From the NCBI RefSeq assembly GCF_002407205.1, contig NZ_CP023548.1:2814501-2878500 (forward strand): DNA of 64,000 bases, read 5' to 3'. Source of the stretch: Rhodobacter sp. CZR27 (GTDB lineage: Bacteria > Pseudomonadota > Alphaproteobacteria > Rhodobacterales > Rhodobacteraceae). Under the pieces are notes generated by a model. That model saw nothing but the letters and a program-made list of their open reading frames with translations, did no database searches and was not told the DNA's origin. Position 1 is the first letter of the stretch; each line of letters opens with the position of its first letter. Shown here in pieces: positions 48,698 to 57,476 of this stretch. A program made the translations under genes and the position numbers.

Positions 48698-49495
48698 ATG
48701 CTGACCCGCCTTCTCCTCGCCTCATCCCTCGCCGTCGCTGCGCTGCCCGCCGCGGCCACCACGCAGGACGACATCGTCCGCGCCGATGTCCTGCCCGGCT
48801 GGCGCGACGGCGGCCGCCACTTCGCCGCGCTGCGCCTCCAGCTCGCGCCCGAGTGGAAGACCTACTGGCGCAGCCCCGGAGAGGTGGGCATCCCGCCCGA
48901 GTTCGACTGGAGCGGGTCCGAGAACCTCGGCTCGGTCCGGCTGCACTGGCCGGCGCCGCATGTCTTCACGCTGAACGGGATGCGGACCATCGGCTACCGC
49001 GGCGTGGTGGTGCTGCCGTTCGAGATCGAGCCGCTCGATCCCGCGCGCCCCATCCGCCTGCAGGCACGCGTCGATCTGGGCGTCTGCCGCGACATCTGCG
49101 TGCCGGCGGCGCTGGAATTCGCGGCGGACCTGCCGGCAGAGGGAACACGCGACGCGGCGATCGCGGCGGCGTTGGACTCGCGGCCGGAATCCGGTCGCGA
49201 GGCCGGCCTCGGACGGATCTCCTGCCGGGTGGAGCCGATCTCCGACGGCCTGCGGCTGACGGCCGAGCTTGACCTGCCCGCAACCGGCAGCGACGAGGTG
49301 GTGGTCGTCGAATCCGGCTCGCCGTCGATCTGGGCCTCCGAGGCAGTGGCCTCGCGCAGCGGGGCGCGCCTGACCGCGGTGTCCGACATGGTGGGGCCGG
49401 GGGGCGCGCCCTTCGCGCTCGACCGCGCGGCCCTGACGGTCACGGTGCTGGGCGACCGCCGCGCGGTGGAAATCCGGGGCTGCCCGGCGCCCTGA
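48698..49495 (+). CDS. Periplasmic protein with DsbD-N-like domain
   Basis: A 265-residue protein with signal peptide (MLTRLLLASSLAVAALPAAA-TT). The part from about residue 30 to 150 matches the DsbD alpha (N-terminal) domain, with WKTYWRSPGEVGIPPEFDW and the cysteine pair in DLGVCRDICVPA. There is no membrane domain or thioredoxin domain, so it is a soluble relative, possibly passing electrons to copper or cytochrome c maturation proteins. Rhodobacterales have such stand-alone versions. A third cysteine lies in ISCRVEP and a fourth near the C terminus (RGCPAP). Confidence 0.8.
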   Translation: MLTRLLLASSLAVAALPAAATTQDDIVRADVLPGWRDGGRHFAALRLQLAPEWKTYWRSPGEVGIPPEFDWSGSENLGSVRLHWPAPHVFTLNGMRTIGYRGVVVLPFEIEPLDPARPIRLQARVDLGVCRDICVPAALEFAADLPAEGTRDAAIAAALDSRPESGREAGLGRISCRVEPISDGLRLTAELDLPATGSDEVVVVESGSPSIWASEAVASRSGARLTAVSDMVGPGGAPFALDRAALTVTVLGDRRAVEIRGCPAP

Positions 49496-49526
49496 GGCGC
49501 CACCGCCGCGACTGCGGCCGCGGCAG

Positions 49527-49545
49527 CGGGGGCTCGATGCCCCCG
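49527..49545. terminator. Candidate hairpin between convergent genes
   Basis: CGGGGGC at 49527-49533 pairs with GCCCCCG at 49539-49545 around TCGAT, between the stops of the DsbD-N-like gene and the uracil-DNA glycosylase gene. There is no T tract on either side. Confidence 0.45.
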
Positions 49546-49595
49546 ATGCCGCGCCCCTCGCGCTGCGGGCACCAGGTCCTTCCCCCGGCCGACGC

Positions 49596-50384
49596 CTACC
49601 GGCCCAGCCGCGCCTTCAGGTCCAGAAGATCCGCCCAACTCTCGCGCTTGGCCTCGGGCTGGCGCAGCAGATAGGCCGGATGACACATCGGCAGCACCGG
49701 ACGGCCATAGGCCTCGGCCCAGCGGCCGCGCAGCCGGGTGATCCCGGTCCGCCCCAGCACGGCCGCGCAGGCGGTGTTGCCCATCAGCACGATCACCTCC
49801 GGCGCCACCAGCTCGACATGCCGCGCAAGGAACGGCTTCATCATCGCCACTTCCGCCGCCGACGGGTCGCGGTTCTGCGGCGGCCGCCACGGCATGACGT
49901 TGGTGATGTAGATCGCGGCCTCCGGATCGGGGCTGGTGCGCGAGATGCCGATGGCCGCCAGCATCCGGTCGAGCAGTTGCCCGGCCCGCCCCACGAAGGG
50001 CCGGCCCGCGGCATCCTCCTCGCGGCCCGGCGCCTCGCCGATCAGCATCAGCCGCGCAAGAGGGTTCCCGTCGCAGAACACCGTGTTGCGCGCCCCGCGC
50101 TTCAGGTCGCAATGCTCATAGGCTGCCACCGCCTCGCGCAGCGCCTCGAGGCTTCCGGCCGCTTCCGCCGCACGCCGCGCCTCGTCCACCGGATCGGCTG
50201 CGCGCGCGACCGGGACGGCGGTCTGTTCCGCCGCGCCGACGGCCGGCCGGACCGCGGCCTCCGCCAGAGCATAGCGATCGACCGGCGCGTCCAGGATGGC
50301 CTCGGTGACGCCAAGGTCCACCTGCCATTCCAGCAGCGCCAGCGCCAGATCCCAGTCCGCCGCGTCCCCGTGCAACCCGTCCAT
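49596..50384 (-). CDS. Family 4-like uracil-DNA glycosylase lacking Fe-S cysteines
   Basis: Removes uracil from DNA. A 262-residue protein from the ATG at 50384; the catalytic domain is preceded by about 90 variable residues. Motif A is GEAPGREEDAAGRPFVGRAG and motif B MCHPAYLLR, both of the family 4/5 type. Canonical family 4 enzymes hold a [4Fe-4S] cluster with four cysteines, two in a CxxC near the start and two around the segment KCRPPxNRxP. Here the second pair is replaced (PWRPPQNRDP and MMKPF) and the first has a single cysteine (EHCDLK), so no cluster is expected. It is divergent from pyrB. Confidence 0.85.
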   Translation of the reverse strand: MDGLHGDAADWDLALALLEWQVDLGVTEAILDAPVDRYALAEAAVRPAVGAAEQTAVPVARAADPVDEARRAAEAAGSLEALREAVAAYEHCDLKRGARNTVFCDGNPLARLMLIGEAPGREEDAAGRPFVGRAGQLLDRMLAAIGISRTSPDPEAAIYITNVMPWRPPQNRDPSAAEVAMMKPFLARHVELVAPEVIVLMGNTACAAVLGRTGITRLRGRWAEAYGRPVLPMCHPAYLLRQPEAKRESWADLLDLKARLGR

Positions 50385-50496
50385 CGCTTTCCCCGACTCA
50401 GAGGGAGACCGTAGGCCGCGGTCCCGGGCCGGACAACCGCCTTGTCCCGCGCCGAGGCGCTTCCTATAAGGCCGCAATCCCTCGACGGAGACGCCC

Positions 50497-51455
<959 letters not shown>

Positions 51456-51459
<4 letters not shown>

Positions 51460-52733
51460 CGATCCTTCTCCAGAACGCCCGCCTGATCGACCCCGAGGCC
51501 GGCACCGAGACCGAGGGCGACCTGCTGATCGAGGGCGGCCTGATCGCAGCACTCGGCGCGCTGGAGGTTCCGGCGGACGCCCGCGTGATCGACTGTCAGG
51601 GCAAATGGCTTGCCCCCGGCATCGTGGACATCGGCGTGAAGGTGGGCGAGCCGGGCGAGCGCCACAAGGAAAGCTTCCGCTCGGCGGGCCTTGCCGCCGC
51701 GGCGGGTGGCGTCACGACCATGGTCACCCGGCCCGACACCCTCCCCGCCATCGACACGCCCGAGACGCTCGAGTTCGTCACCCGCCGCGCCGCCGGGGCA
51801 AGTCCCGTCCGCATCCGCCACATGGCGGCCCTGACCAAGGGCCGCGAGGGGCGCGAGATGGTCGAGGTGGGCTTCCTGCTCGACACCGGCGCGGTCGCCT
51901 TCACCGACTGCGACCACGTGATCGAGAACACCAAGGTCGCCGCGCGCTGCATGACCTACGCCCGCAGCCTCGGCGCGCTGATCATCGGCCACCCGCAGGA
52001 GCCGGGACTTTCGGCCGGTGCCGTTGCGACCAACGGCAAGTTTGCCAGCCTCCGCGGCCTTCCGGGCGTCAATCCGATGGCCGAGCGCATGGGCCTCGAC
52101 CGCGACCTCGCACTGGTCGAGATGTCGGGCGTCCGCTACCACGCCGACCAGATCACCACCGCGGGCAGCCTGCCTGCGCTGGAGCGGGCGAAGGCCGCAG
52201 GCCTCGACGTGACGGCGGGGGTGGGCATCCATCACCTGACGCTCAACGAATTCGACGTGGGCGACTACCGCACCTTCTTCAAGCTGAAACCGCCGCTCCG
52301 GTCCGAGGACGACCGGCTCGCGATGGTCGAGGCGGTGGGGTCTGGGCTGATCGACATCATCTCGTCGATGCACACGCCGCAGGACGAGGAATCGAAGCGC
52401 CTGCCCTTCGAGGAAGCCGCCTGGGGCGCCGTCGCGCTGGAAACCTTCCTGCCCGCCGCGCTGCGCCTCTACCATGCGGGGCTGCTGACCCTGCCGCAGC
52501 TGTTCCGCGCCATGTCGCTCAACCCGGCAAAGCGGCTCGGGCTGCCGCAGGGCCGGCTGGCCGAGGGCGCACCGGCGGACCTCGTGCTCTTCGACGCCGA
52601 GGCGCCCTTCGTGCTCGACCGCTTCACGCTGCGGTCGAAATCGAAGAACACGCCCTTCGACGGGCAGCGGATGGAGGGCCGGGTTCTGGCCACCTTCGTT
52701 GGCGGCGAACAGGTTTATGCGGTGGGAGAGTAA
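51456..52733 (+). CDS. Dihydroorotase-like protein, probably catalytically inactive (PyrC' type)
   Basis: A 425-residue amidohydrolase-fold protein of the type I dihydroorotase group, coupled to pyrB by ATGA. The fold motifs are kept ([35 protein letters not shown]), but the zinc-binding HxH after the PGIVD motif reads GVK, the usual PNT reads PDT, and the catalytic aspartate in the D-H-A-P-H segment near residue 305 reads MHTPQ. With these ligands lost, activity is unlikely. It probably serves as a partner in the aspartate carbamoyltransferase complex, as in Pseudomonas PyrC'. A functional pyrC must lie elsewhere. Confidence 0.8.
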
Positions 52734-52734
52734 G

Positions 52735-53352
52735 ATGCCGGTGATCGAAAGCGGCCCTCTGGCGCTGATCCTGACGGGGGTGCTGGGCTACCTGCTGGGC
52801 TCCATCCCCTTCGGCATCGTCATCACCCGGGCCTTCGGCCTCGGCGACCTGCGCCAGATCGGCTCGGGCAACATCGGCGCGACGAACGTGCTGCGCACCG
52901 GGAACAAGCCCGCGGCACTGGCGACACTGCTCCTTGATTCAGGCAAGGGCGCCATCGCCGTGCTGATCGCGCGCTTCGCGGTGGGAGAGGATGCGGCGCA
53001 GCTGGCGGCGCTGACCTCGTTCCTCGGGCACCTGTTCCCGGTCTGGCTGGGCTTCCGGGGCGGCAAGGGCGTGGCAACCTTCCTTGGGACGCTTCTCGCG
53101 CTCGCGTGGCCGGTGGGCATCGCCTGCTGCCTGACATGGCTTGCCACCGCCGCCGTCAGCCGGATCTCGTCGCTTTCGGCGCTGGTCGCGGCGGCGAGTT
53201 CGGTCCTGTGGATGTTCCTGCTCGGGCAGGGGCAGATGGCGCTGCTCGGGCTGCTCCTGACGGCAATGATCTTCTACCGCCACTCGGCCAACATCAGCCG
53301 CCTCATGGCCGGCACCGAGCCAAGGATCGGCGCCGGCAAGAAGGCCTCCTGA
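52735..53352 (+). CDS. plsY: Glycerol-3-phosphate acyltransferase PlsY
   Basis: Acylates glycerol 3-phosphate with acyl phosphate at the start of phospholipid synthesis. The 205-residue inner-membrane protein has about five to six helices and the three PlsY motifs: GSIPFGIVITRAFG, GSGNIGATNVLRTGN and GFRGGKGVATFLG. It follows the dihydroorotase-like gene by one base, with GGGAGAG upstream of the ATG at 52735, and converges with the small membrane protein. Confidence 0.95.
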   Translation: MPVIESGPLALILTGVLGYLLGSIPFGIVITRAFGLGDLRQIGSGNIGATNVLRTGNKPAALATLLLDSGKGAIAVLIARFAVGEDAAQLAALTSFLGHLFPVWLGFRGGKGVATFLGTLLALAWPVGIACCLTWLATAAVSRISSLSALVAAASSVLWMFLLGQGQMALLGLLLTAMIFYRHSANISRLMAGTEPRIGAGKKAS

Positions 53353-53354
53353 CC

Positions 53355-53594
53355 TCAGCGGCGGGCTTCAAGAAGCGCCGCGATGCGCTTGCTGTTCTCG
53401 TAGATCCCGATCAGCAGGAACATCGACCCGCCGAAGATCACCGCCGAAAGCAGGCCAGACAGCAGGAACAGCAGCCCGGCGAAGACACCGGCCTCGCTCA
53501 TCATGCCGATCGCGCCGATGACGGCGCCCACCGCGATCAGGATGACGAGCGTCATCACCAGCTTGTCATAGGTCGAAATCAGGAAATCACGCAT
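53355..53594 (-). CDS. Small two-helix membrane protein, unknown
   Basis: A 79-residue protein with two predicted membrane helices (KLVMTLVILIAVGAVIGAIGM, in part, and LLFLLSGLLSAVIFGGSMFLL) and a basic C-terminal tail (SKRIAALLEARR). No family was recognised. The stop abuts the plsY stop on the other strand. GGGAGCC lies before the ATG. Confidence 0.65.
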   Translation of the reverse strand: MRDFLISTYDKLVMTLVILIAVGAVIGAIGMMSEAGVFAGLLFLLSGLLSAVIFGGSMFLLIGIYENSKRIAALLEARR

Positions 53595-53668
53595 GCAACA
53601 GGCTCCCTCGTTATCGGAGGCATGGTGACACGGCGGTCAGGCGCCACCGCCTGACGCGATGTCGCAGG

Positions 53669-55033
53669 TCAGTAGCTCATCTCGGGGTAGATCCGGCGCA
53701 GGTCGCCTTCCCACGGCCCGTGGAAGCGGTCGAGCAGATCGTCGGCGATGCCCCGGCCCGAGGCCCCGCTTTCGGCGAGCACGTCCAGATGCCCCGCCTC
53801 GTCCGACATGCCGGCGCCCGCCCGCCCGCGGGCACGCAGCCCGGCTTGCGCGATGGCCACCACCTCGCGCGCGAGATCGGCCATCCGCAGCCCGTCCACC
53901 TCGGCCTGCAGCCCGTCGACCGAGGCCGCCACGCGCAGCGCCTCGCGCGTCTCGGCGCTCCAGCCCTTGGCCAGATCCCAAGCGGCGTCCAGCGCCGTGC
54001 CGTCATAGGTCAGCCCGACCCACAGCGCCGGCAGCGCCACCAGATGGGGCAGCGGCCCGGCATCCGCCCCGCGCATCTCGATGTATTTCTTGACCCGGGC
54101 TTCCGGGAAGACCGTGGTCATGTGGTCGGCCCAGTCCGACAGCGTGGGCTTCTCGCCCGGCAGGGCCGGAAGCTCGCCCTTCAGGAAGTCGCGGAACGAC
54201 TGGCCCAGCGCGTTGATGTAGCTGCCATCGCGATAGACGAAATACATCGGCACATCGAGCACCCAGTCCACATAGCGCTGGAAGCCCATGCCGTCCTCGA
54301 AGACGAAGGGCAGCATCCCCGTCCGCGCCGCGTCGAGGCTGCGCCAGATGCGCGAGCGCCAGCTCTTGTGGCCATTCACGCGCCCCTCGAAGAACGGCGA
54401 CGAGGCGAAAAGCGCGGTGGCCACCGGCTGCAGCGCCAGCGCCACGCGCAGCTTCTGCACCATGTCGGCTTCCGACGCGTAATCGAGATTCACCTGCACG
54501 GTGCAGGTGCGATACATCATCTGCGTGCCGTGCGTGCCGACCTGCCCCATGTAATCGGTCATCAGGCGATAGCGGCCCTTCGGCATCACCGGCATCTGCT
54601 CGTGCGTCCAGACCGGAGCGGCACCGACGCCGAGGAACTTTGCGCCCATCCCGTCCGCCACCTCGGCGACCTCGCGCAGATGGCTTTCCAGTTCGGCCTT
54701 GGTGTCATGCACGGTCTCGACCGGGGCGCCCGACAGTTCCAGCTGCCCGCCGGGTTCCAGCGAGACATTGGCCCCGTCCCGCGTCAGGCCGATGATCGCG
54801 TCCTTCTCCAGCACCGGCGTCCAGCCGTAGCCGTCGCGCAGCCCTTCGAGAATCGCGCGGACCGAGCAGGCCCCCTCGTAGGGCAACGGCTCCAGCGTGG
54901 CCGCGACATAGCCGAACTTCTCGTGCTCGGTGCCGATGCGCCAGTCGGATGCGGGTTTGCAGCCGGCCTCCATGTAGGCCGCAAGCTGCTCGAAACTCTC
55001 GATCGGACCGCCGCCGGACTGGGGAATGGACAT
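53669..55033 (-). CDS. gshA: Glutamate-cysteine ligase, plant/alphaproteobacterial type
   Basis: First step of glutathione synthesis, joining glutamate and cysteine with ATP. About 454 residues of the GCS2 family, with WRIGTEHEKFGYV, LTRDGANVSLEPGGQLELSGAP and SPFFEGRVNGHKSWRSRIW signatures. The ATG at 55033 (MSIPQSGGG) is used; a GTG lies one codon earlier. GGAG is 8 bases upstream. This subtype is the one typical of proteobacterial glutathione systems outside the enteric GshA. The next gene is transcribed in the same direction with 61 bp between. Confidence 0.94.
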   Translation of the reverse strand: MSIPQSGGGPIESFEQLAAYMEAGCKPASDWRIGTEHEKFGYVAATLEPLPYEGACSVRAILEGLRDGYGWTPVLEKDAIIGLTRDGANVSLEPGGQLELSGAPVETVHDTKAELESHLREVAEVADGMGAKFLGVGAAPVWTHEQMPVMPKGRYRLMTDYMGQVGTHGTQMMYRTCTVQVNLDYASEADMVQKLRVALALQPVATALFASSPFFEGRVNGHKSWRSRIWRSLDAARTGMLPFVFEDGMGFQRYVDWVLDVPMYFVYRDGSYINALGQSFRDFLKGELPALPGEKPTLSDWADHMTTVFPEARVKKYIEMRGADAGPLPHLVALPALWVGLTYDGTALDAAWDLAKGWSAETREALRVAASVDGLQAEVDGLRMADLAREVVAIAQAGLRARGRAGAGMSDEAGHLDVLAESGASGRGIADDLLDRFHGPWEGDLRRIYPEMSY

Positions 55034-55094
55034 CACTGGCTCCGATCGGTTGCGGGTAGAGGTTCGGGAGGCAAGACGTGTCGCGTCGTCGCAG

Positions 55095-55652
55095 TCAAGT
55101 CAAGACCGCGCGGGCCGGCCGCCGCCAGATCACCGGGCCGATGGTGGCAGCTTCCGACGAAAGGCTGATGACGCCCACCCCGGCCGGAGCAGGGGCATCG
55201 AGCGCCGCAACCAGCGCCTTCATGTCCAGTCCGGGGAGGGTCGCGAAGGCGTCGAACAGCCGCTCGGCCCCGCGCGCGCCGGTCGGGATCATCAGGACCT
55301 GCCCGTCCACCTGCCGGAGCCGCCAGAGCCGCTGGCCGTTCAGCGCGACGAGGCGCAGCTCCTGCATGTCGTCGAGCGCGACGAAGCCGCCGAAGGTCGG
55401 CCCGAGATAGCCGACCTGCCCCTCGTCCACCTCCACGACGCCGGGGGCCTCGCCCGCGCGGACGAAGCGCATCCGGCGCAGCGCGGTCAGTGCCCAACCG
55501 GCGGCCGCCAGCGTCACGACCCCACCCACGGGCACCATCAGCCAGCCACCGAGCGAGGCCAGCCAGAGCCCGGCCGCCACCGCCAGCGCCGCGGCCGCCG
55601 GCTCGCGCCAGCGCCTCAGCGCCGCGACCGCAGCGGGCCGCAGAAAGCTCAC
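55095..55652 (-). CDS. Hypothetical membrane protein coupled to rsmE
   Basis: A 185-residue protein starting with GTG at 55652, which overlaps the rsmE stop by GTGA. There are two close transmembrane helices around residues 20-60 (ALAVAAGLWLASLGGWLMVPV and VTLAAAGWALTALR), then a beta-rich cytoplasmic domain (VVEVDEGQVGYLGPTFGGFV, LVALNGQRLWRL, VLMIPTGARG). No family name can be given; similar proteins next to rsmE are common in Rhodobacterales in my recollection. Coupling to the methyltransferase implies co-expression only. Confidence 0.7.
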   Translation of the reverse strand: MSFLRPAAVAALRRWREPAAAALAVAAGLWLASLGGWLMVPVGGVVTLAAAGWALTALRRMRFVRAGEAPGVVEVDEGQVGYLGPTFGGFVALDDMQELRLVALNGQRLWRLRQVDGQVLMIPTGARGAERLFDAFATLPGLDMKALVAALDAPAPAGVGVISLSSEAATIGPVIWRRPARAVLT

Positions 55653-56422
55653 ACCCAGTCCCCGAGCACCGACTGCCACAGCGCCAGCGCCGCGACCGCC
55701 GCCGTGTCGGCGCGCAGGATGCGCGGGCCGAGGCTGACCGGCACGACCTGTGGCATCCGGCGCAGCCGCTCCTGCTCGGCCTCCGAAAAGCCGCCCTCCG
55801 GCCCGATCAGGATGGCCCAGGGACCGGGCGAGGGCCGCTTCGGCTCCTCCTCGAAGCCGCGTGCCGGGCCCTGCCCCGCGCCCTCCAGCAGCCCGGCCCG
55901 GGCGCCGAGCAGGGTCTCGTCGCACCACATGATGCGGCGGTCCGCGGGCCAGCGGTCGAGCAGCCGGTCGAGCGGCACGAGGTCGGCCACCTCGGGCACG
56001 AAGGTTCCGCCGCATTGCTCGGCGGCCTCGACGGCGTGGGCCTGCAGCCGATCCTGCCGGATGCGCTCGGAATTGGTGAAGCGGGTCTGCACCGGCAGGA
56101 TGCGCGCGGCGCCCATCTCGGCCGCCTTCTCTACGATGAAGTCGGTGCGGGCCTTCTTGATCGGCGCGAACATGAGCCACAGGTCGGGCGGCAGCCGCAG
56201 CGGCGCGGTCTGCGCCGCGCAGACGAGGGTGCCGCCGCGCTTGCCGACCTCGGCCACATCCGCGCGCCATTCGCCACCGCGGCCGTTGAACACCAGCACG
56301 CCCGCGCCCGGCCCGAGCCGCATCACCCCGAACAGGTAATGCGCCTGATCCTGCGTCAGAGGAACGGGTTGCCCCTGTCCAAGGGGCTGATCTACATAAA
56401 GCCTGATCTTCGCATCCGACAT
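55649..56422 (-). CDS. rsmE: 16S rRNA (uracil(1498)-N(3))-methyltransferase
   Basis: Methylates U1498 of 16S rRNA using S-adenosylmethionine. The 257-residue protein is of the RsmE/SPOUT class: N-terminal PUA-like part (IRLYVDQPLGQGQPVPLTQ, AHYLFGVMRLGPG), then the knotted domain with ILPVQTRFTNSE and AILIGPEGGFSEAE and SLGPRILRADTAAVAALAL. It is divergent from ubiA by 11 bases, so their promoters overlap the opposite 5' ends. Confidence 0.95.
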   Translation of the reverse strand: MSDAKIRLYVDQPLGQGQPVPLTQDQAHYLFGVMRLGPGAGVLVFNGRGGEWRADVAEVGKRGGTLVCAAQTAPLRLPPDLWLMFAPIKKARTDFIVEKAAEMGAARILPVQTRFTNSERIRQDRLQAHAVEAAEQCGGTFVPEVADLVPLDRLLDRWPADRRIMWCDETLLGARAGLLEGAGQGPARGFEEEPKRPSPGPWAILIGPEGGFSEAEQERLRRMPQVVPVSLGPRILRADTAAVAALALWQSVLGDWV

Positions 56423-56433
56423 GGGGGCACCTT

Positions 56434-57411
56434 ATGCAGCAGCCGAGCCAAGCGCCAGAGGCTCCCGCCGCGGGCACCGTCGCCGATGCCCCGCCCGGCA
56501 ACTGGGTGGACACGCTTGCGCCGGCCTTCACGCGGCCGTACCTGCGACTGTCGCGCGCCGACCGGCCGATCGGGACATGGCTGCTGCTGATCCCCTGCTT
56601 CTGGGCCGTGGCGTTGGCGGCGCTGGCCGACCCCGAGGGCTACCGGCCGCTCGATCTCTGGATCGTGCTTGGCTGTTCCATCGGCGCCTTCCTGATGCGC
56701 GGCGCGGGATGCACCTGGAACGACATCACCGACCGCGACTTCGACGCGGCGGTGGCGCGGACGCGCTCGCGCCCGATCCCGTCGGGGCAGGTCACCGCGA
56801 AGGGCGCAGCGGTCTGGATGGTGGTGCAGGCGCTTCTCGCCTCGCTGATCCTGTTCAGCTTCAACCTGACCGCCATCCTTCTCGGCATCGCCTCGCTGGC
56901 GCTGGTCTGCGTCTATCCCTTCGCAAAGCGCTTCACCTGGTGGCCGCAGGCTTTCCTCGGCCTTGCCTTCAATTGGGGGGCGCTGCTCGCCTGGGCCGCG
57001 CATACCGGCAGCCTCTCCTGGGCGCCGGTCGCGCTTTATGGCGCGGGGATCGCCTGGACGCTGTTCTACGACACGATCTACGCCCATCAGGACAAGGAGG
57101 ACGATGCGCTGATCGGCGTGCGGTCCACCGCGCGGCTGTTCGGGCGGAACACCGGGAAGTGGCTGATGGTCTTCATGGTGATCGCGACGCTCTTGATGAC
57201 GCTTGCCGTGCTGCTGGCGGTGCTGCCGCAGGGATCGATCCTGCAGCTTCTGATCGCGCTGGCCGGCGTCTGGGGCTTCGGCGCGCACATGACCTGGCAG
57301 CTGGCGCAGCTTGATACCGAGGATACCGTGCGCTGCCTGCGACTGTTCCGCTCCAACCGCGATGCGGGACTGATCCCTGCGCTGTTTCTCGCCACGGCTG
57401 CACTCCTCTGA
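56434..57411 (+). CDS. ubiA: 4-hydroxybenzoate polyprenyltransferase
   Basis: Attaches the polyprenyl chain to 4-hydroxybenzoate in ubiquinone synthesis. The 325-residue membrane protein has about eight to nine helices and both Asp-rich magnesium motifs: NDITDRDFDAAVARTRSRPIP near residue 100 and YDTIYAHQDKEDDALIGVRST near 210. A roughly 40-residue N-terminal extension precedes the first helix. The start ATG is 11 bases from the rsmE start on the other strand. Confidence 0.94.
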   Translation: MQQPSQAPEAPAAGTVADAPPGNWVDTLAPAFTRPYLRLSRADRPIGTWLLLIPCFWAVALAALADPEGYRPLDLWIVLGCSIGAFLMRGAGCTWNDITDRDFDAAVARTRSRPIPSGQVTAKGAAVWMVVQALLASLILFSFNLTAILLGIASLALVCVYPFAKRFTWWPQAFLGLAFNWGALLAWAAHTGSLSWAPVALYGAGIAWTLFYDTIYAHQDKEDDALIGVRSTARLFGRNTGKWLMVFMVIATLLMTLAVLLAVLPQGSILQLLIALAGVWGFGAHMTWQLAQLDTEDTVRCLRLFRSNRDAGLIPALFLATAALL

Positions 57412-57476
57412 TTGCCCGCGGGGGGTTGAGGCCCTAAGGACGGGTGCATCTGCCCTCCGCCCGGAGAATCTTCGCC

